This document shows positions 8,268-15,715 of a stretch of 64,000 bases of DNA, piece by piece (positions within the stretch are counted from its first letter, which is position 1; every line of letters starts with the position of its first letter). A program made the position numbers and the translations under genes. A model generated the notes under the pieces. The model was not told the DNA's origin. It ran no database searches and was given only the letters and a program-made list of their open reading frames with translations. Source of the stretch: Baekduia soli (GTDB lineage Bacteria; Actinomycetota; Thermoleophilia; Solirubrobacterales; Solirubrobacteraceae); the NCBI RefSeq assembly GCF_007970665.1, contig NZ_CP042430.1, forward strand, positions 372,001 to 436,000, written 5' to 3'.

Positions 8268-8927
8268 CTAGTCCACCAGCACCGTCGGCTCGGAGGCGTC
8301 GAGGAACGTCCTCACGGCCGGTCGCACCAGGTAGTTGGCGTACTGCATCGACCGGGTGTAGATCTTGTCGTAGTTCTTCTGGTCGGGATCGGTGCCGTCG
8401 TAGTCGGAGGACCCGGGGAACTGCTCGGCGTACTTCTGGTATCCGGCAACCGCCAAGTAGGCGACGTTGTCGATCAGCATGTCCTTGGCGATCTCCGGAA
8501 ACACCCTCGGGTCATCAGCCACAGCGGTGAGCGCCCGCCGGCCGCGAGTGGTGAAGCGTCGATAGTGCCAGTCGATGTACTTGGCCACGACGGTGGGCGG
8601 TGAATGCAGGCCAACGGGCAGGCACACCATGGCCTGCACGAGACGCGGCTGGATCATGACCGCCGATTGGCCCGGGACTCCCCAATCGATGTCGTACAAC
8701 TTGCCGACATCCGCCCGGAATTCGTCGCAGGAGACGACCTTGACGTGCAGGTCCGGGAACGGGCTGCCGAATCCCATGTCGTTCCGCTGCGTGTAGGTGG
8801 GCCTGTGGGAGATGTAGGCGGCCGAGATCGGATTGAACCCGTAGTCGAGCGTCGCGTCCCAGGTCATCCTGAGCGCACCCGTGTCGAACATGCTCTCTCG
8901 CGCAAGACCTCTATGCAGATCCGTCAT
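8268..8927 (-). CDS. Hypothetical protein, 219 residues
   Basis: Codon use in this frame looks genuine and the protein is less Ala/Arg-rich than antisense frames, with many aromatic residues (for example ISHRPTYTQRNDMGFG, YIDWHYRRF, SDYDGTDPDQKNYDKIYTR). No signal peptide, membrane helix or catalytic motif stands out. I do not recognise a family. It stands alone between decayed regions, and its slightly lower GC content could indicate acquisition by transfer. A start at Met13 is also possible. Confidence 0.6.
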   Translation of the reverse strand: MTDLHRGLARESMFDTGALRMTWDATLDYGFNPISAAYISHRPTYTQRNDMGFGSPFPDLHVKVVSCDEFRADVGKLYDIDWGVPGQSAVMIQPRLVQAMVCLPVGLHSPPTVVAKYIDWHYRRFTTRGRRALTAVADDPRVFPEIAKDMLIDNVAYLAVAGYQKYAEQFPGSSDYDGTDPDQKNYDKIYTRSMQYANYLVRPAVRTFLDASEPTVLVD

Positions 8928-9377
8928 CGTTCCCGATCCTCGTCGACGACATCGGCCACAGCATAAAGGCCTGCTCGCGCCGTACAGCGCGCACGCCCTC
9001 AGGCCTTCTCGGTCTGCAGGAGCCGCTCGCGGCGGGCGAGCCGGTGATCGGTCCAGCGGCGGACCTTGACCTCGAACCGGCAGGGGGCGCCGCCGCCTCG
9101 GAGAGATCCGTCCCGATCCCGATCGCCTGGCGTAGCTCGACGGCGAGCTCCTCGAGGCGCTCGGAGCACCGCCGAGGGGTCAGACGTTCACCGCCTTGGT
9201 CTTCTTCATGTCGTCGAACCGGGCGGCCCCGTCCGCGGTCATGTCGTCGCAACCAGCATCGTCGCCGACGGGGGCCCGGGATGGCCCGGATGCCACGCGA
9301 ACGGGCCGGGGCCCGATTTCGCGCGCGTGATCTGACAGCCCGCCCTGCGGGCGCCACCGGATGGGTACGGCGGGCCT
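8928..9377. other. Decayed intergenic region
   Basis: No intact gene is visible in these 450 bases. On the minus strand, 8999 to about 9185 gives a plausible C-terminus in two frames: ERLEELAVELRQAIGIG, then after a one-base shift RFEVKVRRWTDHRLARRER and a stop at 8999. Just upstream (9180-9239, minus) another frame ends in FDDMKKTKAVNV. These look like the broken end of one or two genes I cannot name. Confidence 0.35.
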
Positions 9378-10448
9378 GTGTCCCAGCTCGCCACACCATG
9401 GTTGGTGCTGATCTTCGGTCTCGGCGCCGCTGCGGTCTGGGTCGCCGGCATCCATCTGTCGCGCCAGACCGACGTGCTCGCGACACGGCTGCATCTGGGA
9501 TCGGCGCTCGGCGGCCTGCTCCTCCTCGCGCTGGCGACCAACCTGCCGGAGATCGCGATCGTCTGCAGCGCCGCGCTCTCGGGCGACGTCGGCGTCGCCG
9601 TCGGCAACATCCTGGGCGGAATCGCCATCCAGACCGTCGTGCTGGTCGTCCTCGACGTGTTCGGGGTCAGCGCCGGGCGCCCCCTCACCTACCGCGCGGC
9701 GTCGCTCGTCCTGGTCGTGGAGGGGCTGGCCGTCATCGGCGTGCTCGCCACGGTGGTGGGCGGCACGCAGCTGCCCGCCGGCGTGATCGTCTGGCGCTTG
9801 ACCCCCGAGTGCGTGCTGATCGCCGTGCTGTGGCTGGTGAGCCTGCTGCTGGTCCAGCGCGCCGGGCGCGGCCTGCCCTGGCACGAGGCCGGCCAGCCGC
9901 CGGACGGCCAGAAGCCTGAGCGCGGCCACCGCCGCCGCAGGACCGAGCAGACCGCCACCCAGAAGGGCATCAGCACAGCCCGGGCCGCCGGCATCTTCGC
10001 CGCCGCGGCCGCCGTCACGCTGATCGCCGGCATCGTCCTGGAGCGCAGCGGCGAGGCGATCGCCGGCCACATCGGCCTGTCCGGCGTGCTCTTCGGCGCG
10101 ACGGTCCTGGCGGCCGCAACGTCACTGCCGGAGGTCTCTACCGGCCTCACCTCGGTCAGGCAGGGCGACTACCAGCTGGCCGTCAGCGACATCTTCGGCG
10201 GCAACGCCTTCCTCCCGGTGCTGTTCCTGCCGGCCACGCTGCTCTCCGGCAAGGCGGTCCTGCCCCGGGCCAGCGACACCGACATCTACCTCACCGCCGT
10301 CGGCATCGTGCTGACCACCGCCTACGTGACCGGGCTGCTGTTCCGTCCCACGCGTCGCGTCGCACGGATGGGCGTCGACTCCCTGGTCGTGCTGGTCCTC
10401 TACGCCCTGGCCCTGGCGGGGCTCTTCGCGATCAGCGCGGCCGCCTGA
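9378..10448 (+). CDS. Sodium/calcium exchanger (CaCA) family membrane protein
   Basis: A 356-residue membrane protein with the two inverted alpha-repeats of the CaCA superfamily: ALATNLPEIAIVCSAALSG with GNILGGIA in the first half, and AAATSLPEVSTGLTSVRQG with SDIFGGNAF in the second. The conserved glutamates of both repeats, which bind cation, are present. About ten membrane helices surround a charged central loop (residues about 170-195). It probably exchanges Ca2+ or another cation for Na+ or H+. The GTG start gives a normal N-terminal helix. Confidence 0.88.
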   Translation: MSQLATPWLVLIFGLGAAAVWVAGIHLSRQTDVLATRLHLGSALGGLLLLALATNLPEIAIVCSAALSGDVGVAVGNILGGIAIQTVVLVVLDVFGVSAGRPLTYRAASLVLVVEGLAVIGVLATVVGGTQLPAGVIVWRLTPECVLIAVLWLVSLLLVQRAGRGLPWHEAGQPPDGQKPERGHRRRRTEQTATQKGISTARAAGIFAAAAAVTLIAGIVLERSGEAIAGHIGLSGVLFGATVLAAATSLPEVSTGLTSVRQGDYQLAVSDIFGGNAFLPVLFLPATLLSGKAVLPRASDTDIYLTAVGIVLTTAYVTGLLFRPTRRVARMGVDSLVVLVLYALALAGLFAISAAA

Positions 10449-10489
10449 TGGAGCGCCGCGTCGGCCCTCCGCCGCACCCCCACCCCAGC

Positions 10490-10685
10490 CGCTGCACGAG
10501 GACCGCGCCGGGCTTGGACAGCGGCTGCCTGGAGACGGGGTCCCATGTGGTGGGCGTCAGCTCGTTGGCGGCGCGGCCGTCGTCGCCGCCCGGGCCCTCG
10601 GGATGGTCGGTGTCCCAGCAGCCGTAGTGGAACGGCACGAGGACCCCGCCCTCGCGGATGGAAGTGGCGTGTCGGATCCCCTCGC
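10490..10685 (-). pseudogene. Molybdopterin oxidoreductase C-terminal fragment
   Basis: The minus strand reads GIRHATSIREGGVLVPFHYG, then DTDHPEGPGG, RAANELTPTTWDPVSRQP and AVLVQRLG. This is the end of the molydopterin-dinucleotide-binding domain of formate dehydrogenase/nitrate reductase-like enzymes. Nothing upstream extends it, because that DNA belongs to the promoter and start of the CLC gene on the other strand. It is a truncated relic. Confidence 0.65.
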
Positions 10686-10706
10686 TGTCCGCAGAATGTA
10701 TCGGAG

Positions 10707-10722
10707 TCCAATATGTTTTGGA
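10707..10722. promoter_or_regulatory. Inverted repeat in clc promoter region
   Basis: TCCAA-N6-TTGGA lies in an AT-rich island five bases before the CLC start codon. The MarR gene co-transcribed downstream is a candidate ligand; binding here would block translation initiation or transcription of the operon. The short arms make this tentative. Confidence 0.4.
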
Positions 10723-10726
10723 TTGC

Positions 10727-12544
10727 ATGCCGGATCCTTCGACCCGCGCCGAGCTGCGCGACTTCTCCACATCCCCTGCCGTGGTGCTCCACGTGCTGGC
10801 CGCGGCCCTTGTCGGGGCCGCCGTGGCGGTCATCGCCCTCGGGCTGCTGGACCTCATCTCGCTGCTCACGCACCTCCTGTACTCCGGGCAGCTCAGCGTG
10901 CGCGCCGTGGCGCCGAGCACCCGGCACCTCGGCGTCGCCAGCGCGCTCATCCCGGTCGCCGGCGGCCTGGTCGTCGGGCTCATGGCGCGCTTCGGGTCCG
11001 AGCGCATCCGTGGTCACGGGATCCCCGAGGCCATCGAGACCATCCTCCTGCGCGGGAGCAGGATGGAGCCGCGGCTGGCCGTGCTCAAGCCGTTGTCGAG
11101 CGCGATCAGCATCGGCTCCGGCGGCCCGTTCGGCGCCGAGGGCCCGATCATCGTCACGGGCGGCGCGGTGGGCAGCATCACCGGCCAGCTGTTCCACCTG
11201 ACCGCCGCCGAGCGACGCGCGCTGCTGGTCGCCGGGGCGGCCGGGGGCATGACCGCGGTGTTCGGCACGCCGCTGGCCTCCGTCCTGCTGGCGGTCGAGC
11301 TGCTGCTGTTCGAGTGGCGCCCGCGCTCCGTCGTGCCCGCGGTCGCCGCCGCCGCGGCGGCGGCCGTCGTGCGCTCCCAGCTCGCGAGCGCCGGTCTGCT
11401 GCCGGGCATCCCGCTGTTCCCGATGGCCTCCCACACGCTGCAGGCCCAGCTGGGGCCCGCCGTGCTGGCCGGCGGCCTGGCCGTGGGCGTCTGCGGCGGG
11501 GCGCTGGCGTGGGTGATGACCCGCTGCGTCTACGCCGGCGAGGACCTCTTCGCGCGCCTCCCGCTGCACTGGTCGTGGTGGCCCGCGCTCGGCGGCGTGG
11601 TCGTCGGCGTGGGCGGCCTGATCGACCCGCGCGTCCTCGGCGTCGGCTACGGCACGATCGGCGACGAGCTGGCGGGCCGGCTCGCGCTCGGCGCGCTGGC
11701 CGCCGTGCTCGTCGTCAAGCTCGTGGTCTGGGCCGTCGCGCTGGGCTCGAACACCAGCGGCGGGATCCTCGCTCCGCTGATGATGCTCGGCGCGGCCGCG
11801 GGCGGGCTCGTCGGGCACGTGCTGCCCGGCGCGCCGGTCGGCACGTACGCGCTGCTCGGGCTCGCGGCGGCCATGGCCGGCGTGATGCGCTCCCCGCTGA
11901 CGAGCATCGCCTTCGCGATCGAGCTCACGCACGACGTCAACGCGGTCACCGCCCTCGTCCTCGCCTGCGGCGCGGCGCACCTGGTCAGCGTGCTGGTCCT
12001 CCCGCGCTCCATCCTCACGGAGAAGATCGCCCGCCGCGGCTACCACGTCAGCCGCGAGTACGCGGTAGATCCGCTCGAGGCGCTGTTCGTCCGCGACGTC
12101 ATGGAGACCGACGTGACGACCGTGAGCCCCACCGCCCTCGCGCGCGACCTCTACGCCCGGCTGCCCGAGGGCAGCCCCGCCCGCCGCCAGCGCCTGTACC
12201 CGATGACCGCGGGCAACGACGTGCTGCTCGGCGTCATCGCGTTCTCCGACCTCATGCCCGCGCGGTCGGCCGCCGGCGTCAGCGCCGCCGACCTGGCCCG
12301 CATCCCCGTGGTCGCCCATGCCGACGAGACGCTGCGCCACGTCGCCGACCGCATGGCCGCCGAGGGCCACGGCGCCCTGCCCGTCGTCGAGGCCTCCGAC
12401 CCCCAGCGCCTGGTCGGGCTGGTCACGCAGTTCGACCTGCTGCGCGCGCACGAGCGCGTGCTCGTCGAGGAGCGCCGCCGCGCCGCGCCCCTGCACCCGC
12501 GGAGCCTGCTCGGCCTGCGCCCCAGGAGGGAGCCGACGGCGTGA
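10727..12544 (+). CDS. CLC-family chloride channel/transporter with CBS domains
   Basis: The 605-residue protein has the CLC core (about 15-430): GHGIPE (97-101 region), GSGGPFGAEGP (130-140) with the gating glutamate E138, GTPLASVLLAVELL and GSNTSGGILAP. The usual Arg of GREGP is Ala. Two CBS-type repeats follow (about 445-590), which in relatives bind nucleotides. It should carry chloride, or chloride/proton antiport. The start at 10727 follows an AT-rich promoter-like patch; 23 upstream in-frame codons are not plausible protein. The stop overlaps the GTG of the MarR gene. Confidence 0.92.
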   Translation: MPDPSTRAELRDFSTSPAVVLHVLAAALVGAAVAVIALGLLDLISLLTHLLYSGQLSVRAVAPSTRHLGVASALIPVAGGLVVGLMARFGSERIRGHGIPEAIETILLRGSRMEPRLAVLKPLSSAISIGSGGPFGAEGPIIVTGGAVGSITGQLFHLTAAERRALLVAGAAGGMTAVFGTPLASVLLAVELLLFEWRPRSVVPAVAAAAAAAVVRSQLASAGLLPGIPLFPMASHTLQAQLGPAVLAGGLAVGVCGGALAWVMTRCVYAGEDLFARLPLHWSWWPALGGVVVGVGGLIDPRVLGVGYGTIGDELAGRLALGALAAVLVVKLVVWAVALGSNTSGGILAPLMMLGAAAGGLVGHVLPGAPVGTYALLGLAAAMAGVMRSPLTSIAFAIELTHDVNAVTALVLACGAAHLVSVLVLPRSILTEKIARRGYHVSREYAVDPLEALFVRDVMETDVTTVSPTALARDLYARLPEGSPARRQRLYPMTAGNDVLLGVIAFSDLMPARSAAGVSAADLARIPVVAHADETLRHVADRMAAEGHGALPVVEASDPQRLVGLVTQFDLLRAHERVLVEERRRAAPLHPRSLLGLRPRREPTA

Positions 12545-12945
12545 CCGCACCCACCGACGAGGAGTACCGGCGCCTGCTCGCCTTCCGCACGGAGCTGCGC
12601 CGCTTCATCCGCTGGAGCGAGACCGCGGCGGCGGACGCCGGGCTCACCCCCGCGCTGCATCAGCTGCTGCTCGCGATCCGCGGCCACGACGACGCGACGG
12701 GACCGGCGACGATCGGCTCGGTGGCCGAGGCGCTGCTCGTGCGCCACCACACCGCGGTCGAGCTCGCCCAGCGCGCCGAGCAGGAGGGCCTCATCGTCCG
12801 CCGGCGCGACGAGGACGACCAGCGGCGCGTCCTGCTCGCGCTCACGCGGCGGGGCGCGGCGCGCCTGGACCGGCTCAGCGAGATGCACCTCGAGCAGATC
12901 GGCGGCCTGGCCGAGCGCCTGACCGCGGTGACCGCCCGGCGATGA
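12541..12945 (+). CDS. MarR-family regulator linked to CLC gene
   Basis: A 134-residue winged-helix protein: LTPALHQLLLAIRGH, a recognition region near IGSVAEALLVRHHTAVELAQRA, a wing IVRRRDEDDQRRVLLALT and a C-terminal dimer helix. GTG start overlaps the CLC stop (GTGA) with an AGGAGGG ribosome site inside the CLC gene. Co-transcription suggests it controls its own operon, possibly at the inverted repeat before the CLC gene. Confidence 0.88.
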   Translation: MTAPTDEEYRRLLAFRTELRRFIRWSETAAADAGLTPALHQLLLAIRGHDDATGPATIGSVAEALLVRHHTAVELAQRAEQEGLIVRRRDEDDQRRVLLALTRRGAARLDRLSEMHLEQIGGLAERLTAVTARR

Positions 12946-13103
12946 CCGGGCGCGCGCTGGTCGCAGGACGCCCTCGTCGGCCACGCGGCGCGAGGCGGTG
13001 GTGCGGGCGGTCATCTTCGCGCCGTGGCCGGTGACCTTCAGCTTCACGGTGACCTTCGACCACGGGGCGGCCGAGGCGGGGCCGGCGAGGGCCAGGTCCG
13101 CCC

Positions 13104-13322
13104 TCAGTAGGCCGCGAGCCGCTCGGCGGCCTCGGCCAGGGAGCGGGCGAGGCTGGTGGTGTCGGCCAGCCATGGTTCCCCGTCGGCCCGTGGGTCGATC
13201 CGCAGGTGCAGGCGGCCGTCGTGCAGGACGGTCACGCCCAGGAGCTCGTTCGCACACCAGAACTCGGCCTCGTTGTCGTAGGCCTCCTCCGGGCCGGTGA
13301 CGACCACCGTGATCTCGGTCAC
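13104..13322 (-). CDS. Hypothetical protein, 72 residues
   Basis: The GTG start (VTEITVVVTGPEEAYDNE) overlaps the stop of the upstream NmrA-like gene (GTGA), which decides this start over an upstream ATG. The protein is soluble and acidic with alternating beta-strand-like segments (ITVVVTG, GVTVLHDGRLHLRI) and a C-terminal helix ending in AAERLAAY. Family not recognised. As last gene of the group it is probably co-expressed with the NmrA-like and LtrA genes. Confidence 0.6.
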   Translation of the reverse strand: MTEITVVVTGPEEAYDNEAEFWCANELLGVTVLHDGRLHLRIDPRADGEPWLADTTSLARSLAEAAERLAAY

Positions 13323-14080
13323 CGCTGCGTCTCCATGTGTGCGGCCCACCACGTCTCGTAGTCGGTCGCCCCGATCCGGGCGCCATCTCCGGGCGTCAGC
13401 TCGTCACCGGTCAGCTCCGTGCCGAAGTAGCGGGCGTGCGGGTCGCTGACGACCTCGCGCTGGTCGCCCGTGGTCGTGAACAGCCGCCGCGCCCACGCGT
13501 CGATGCCCAGCGCCTCGGGCCCCCCGAGCTCCACGTGACCGCCGACCGGGCCGCCGGTCGCCAGCTCGGCGACGGTCGCCGCGACGTCGTCGGCGGCGAC
13601 GAGCTGCATCAGGCCGTTCGAGAGGCGGACGCGCTGGTCGCCCTCGGCCCCGCTGTCGACGATCTGCGCGAGGAACTCGAAGAACTGCGTGGCCCGCAGG
13701 ATCGTGTAGGGGATGCCGCCCGCCTCGATCTCGGCCTCCTGGGCGACCTTGGCCCGCAGGTACCCGCTGTCAGGCAGCCGGTCGCAGCCCACGATCGACA
13801 CGGCGAGGTGGTGGCCGACGCCGGCCTCGCGCTCGGCCGCGAGCAGGTTGCGCGTCGAGGTCGTGAAGAACTCGCGGACCGCGTCGTCCTCCCAGACCGG
13901 CGCGTTGGAGACGTCGACGACGGCGTCGGCGCCGGCCATCACGTCTGCGAGGCCCTCGCCGGTGATCGTGTCGACCCCGGTCGACGGCGACGCCGGCACG
14001 GGGTCATGCCCGCGGGCGACCAGCCGTCGGACGACGCTGCCGCCGACCCGCCCGCTCCCTCCGATGACCACGATCTTCAT
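13319..14080 (-). CDS. NmrA/NAD(P)H-binding SDR-like protein
   Basis: A 253-residue atypical SDR with the nucleotide-binding motif IGGSGRVGGSVV at its N-terminus, the segment LAVSIVGCDRLP and YTILRATQFFEFL, as in NmrA-like and SDR_a5 quinone or sugar reductase-like proteins. A catalytic YxxxK is replaced by YLRAKV. The ATG is preceded at good spacing by GGAGGG. The LtrA frame upstream runs into this gene without a stop, so a fused protein is formally possible, but the ribosome site argues for independent initiation. Confidence 0.85.
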   Translation of the reverse strand: MKIVVIGGSGRVGGSVVRRLVARGHDPVPASPSTGVDTITGEGLADVMAGADAVVDVSNAPVWEDDAVREFFTTSTRNLLAAEREAGVGHHLAVSIVGCDRLPDSGYLRAKVAQEAEIEAGGIPYTILRATQFFEFLAQIVDSGAEGDQRVRLSNGLMQLVAADDVAATVAELATGGPVGGHVELGGPEALGIDAWARRLFTTTGDQREVVSDPHARYFGTELTGDELTPGDGARIGATDYETWWAAHMETQR

Positions 14081-15346
14081 GATGTCGTTCCCTCCGGTTG
14101 GTGGTGATGAGGTCGAAGATCTCCGACACGCCCCTCGGGCGCGTCCGTGGCGGGCCCCAGTCTGGTCCCCAGCCGGCCGCGCCCGGGTGCCGCGCAGCTC
14201 CCACAGGGCCAGGGCGCTCAGCACCGCGGCGACGACCGCGCTCAGCGCCAGTGCGCTGAGTCGTCCACCGGCGGGCGCGAGCGCCAGGAGCAGCGCCGCG
14301 ACCGCGAGCCGCTCGGTGCTCATGGACCCCGTGAGGCGCAGGCGGAACAGCGCCTCGCCGATCAGGTAGAGCGCCGGCCCGCCGAGGACCATCGCGAGGC
14401 CGGCGCCGTGCAGCGCCCGTCCCGGCTCCTTGATGAGCAGGTCGTCGCCCACCGCCACGGCGATGACGCCCGCGACGATCGGGAGGTGCAGGTAGGTGTA
14501 CGCGTCGCGTGCCAGCCGGCCCGGGTCCGCGCACGTCCGCATGACCTCGCGTGAGCGCTCGGCCATCACCCCGAAGTACAGCCACCACAGCGCGGCGGTC
14601 TCCAGGAACGCGACGCCCAGGCAGAGCACCACCGTGGCGTCCAGCCCCGCGCCCGCCGCCGTCGCGCCGGTGACGACGATCGACTCGCCCAGGGCGATGA
14701 TGATGAAGGCCTCGCAGCGCTCGGTGAAGTGACCGCCCTCGATGTCGTAGTCGCTGGTCGCGGCCCGGCCTCGTCCCGGCAGCCAGTACCCCGCGGCCGG
14801 TGCGCACAGGTCGAGCACCACCGCCGGGACCCACAGCAGCAGCCGCCGGTCGCCGGGCAGCGCCGAGCCGGCCAGCCACAGCGCGCCCGACACGGCGCTC
14901 CAGCCGACCAGCCGCTCGAAGATGTCGCGCAGCGGCTCGCCTCGCCGCAGCAGGAGCGCCGCCGCCGCGTTGCGGCCCACCTGCAGCACGACGTAGGCGG
15001 CGGCGAACAGCGTGCCGTCGGCGCCGAACGCACCCGGCAGCGCCGCGGCCATCAGCAGGCTGGCGAGCATCACGCCGGTGAGCACGGCGCGCACCGCGGG
15101 CGAGCCCGGGTCGAACCAGTTGACCATCCACGTCGTGTAGATCCACGCCCACCACACGATGAGCAGCAGGAACGCCGCGCGGCCGATCCCCGCGACGGAC
15201 GGATCGTCGAGGATCAGGTGGGAGAGCTGCGTGATCGCGAAGACGTAGACCAGGTCGAAGAACAACTCGACGGTCGTCGTGGGCTGCGTGACGCCGTCGC
15301 CCCGTGGGCGCAGGCGCTGCGCCCGCGGCGGCCGGACGGTATTCAC
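14081..15346 (-). CDS. ltrA: Low temperature requirement protein A (LtrA)
   Basis: A membrane protein of the LtrA family. Family landmarks are VELFFDLVYVFAITQLSH near the N-terminus, ERCEAFIIIALGESIVV in the middle and HLPIVAGVIAVAVGD later; about ten membrane helices end near 14180. Biochemical role in the family is unsettled. The GTG start overlaps the stop of the small membrane protein upstream (GTGA). The odd point is the 3' end: after the last helix the frame continues through about 35 low-complexity codons into the NmrA-like gene with no stop, so the natural stop has been lost or the two are fused. Confidence 0.85.
14155..14172. promoter_or_regulatory. 18-bp repeated motif, copy 1
   Basis: CCCCAGTCTGGTCCCCAG, about 75 bases upstream of the NmrA-like start. 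Copy 2 (15686-15703) differs by one base and lies in the same orientation in front of the small membrane protein gene. Read on the minus strand it is a direct repeat of CTGGGG spaced by one helical turn (12 bp), as expected for a dimeric activator site. The neighbouring LuxR-type regulator is a candidate. Confidence 0.5.
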
Positions 15347-15639
15347 GACCGCCGCAGGCGGTGCAGGAACAGGGTCGTCCCGTGCGCCCGGTGGTGGGCG
15401 CGGACGCGACGGACGAGACAGCCGACGGCCAGCACCGGGGCCACGAGGGCCGCGATGAGGGCGGCGCCCGCGACGAGCGGGGCCGCCACGACGACGGCGA
15501 GGATCAGGAACGGCGGGCAGGCCAGCAGCCCGATGAGGACGACGACGCCGATCTCGGCGGCGCGCAGGCCGTCGCCGGCGGACTCCGCCACATCTGCGGT
15601 CAGCTCGGCGGTCGGACGGATGGTGTCGGTGGTGCTCAT
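15343..15639 (-). CDS. Small membrane protein, 98 residues
   Basis: An N-terminal hydrophilic part (residues 1-28) precedes two membrane helices: AEIGVVVLIGLLACPPFLIL and a following Val/Ala-rich one, then a basic tail (RRVRAHHRAHGTTLFLHRLRRS). No family recognised. It is the first gene of the minus-strand group and its stop overlaps the GTG of ltrA. Copy 2 of the 18-bp motif lies about 50 bases upstream of the start. Confidence 0.7.
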   Translation of the reverse strand: MSTTDTIRPTAELTADVAESAGDGLRAAEIGVVVLIGLLACPPFLILAVVVAAPLVAGAALIAALVAPVLAVGCLVRRVRAHHRAHGTTLFLHRLRRS

Positions 15640-15685
15640 GGGGACGAGCCTGGCGGGACCGGGCTCCGCTCTCGTCAGGATGTGT

Positions 15686-15703
15686 CCCCAGTCCGGTCCC
15701 CAG
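15686..15703. promoter_or_regulatory. 18-bp repeated motif, copy 2
   Basis: CCCCAGTCCGGTCCCCAG, sited between the 3' end of the LuxR-type gene and the start of the small membrane protein gene. It matches copy 1 at 17 of 18 positions, in the same orientation, in a promoter-like position about 47 bases from the start codon. Confidence 0.5.
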
Positions 15704-15715
15704 TCGGCGTGACGG

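Noticed and set aside
10400-12550. Minus-strand frame of about 700 codons opposite the CLC gene
   Set aside because: Low-complexity Arg/Gly/Gln composition with no motifs; it is the shadow of the CLC gene, apart from the molybdoenzyme tail noted separately.
12946-13103. Possible small minus-strand protein between the MarR gene and the 72-residue gene
   Set aside because: A short segment resembling a signal-peptide cleavage region is visible, but there is no start codon or complete domain.
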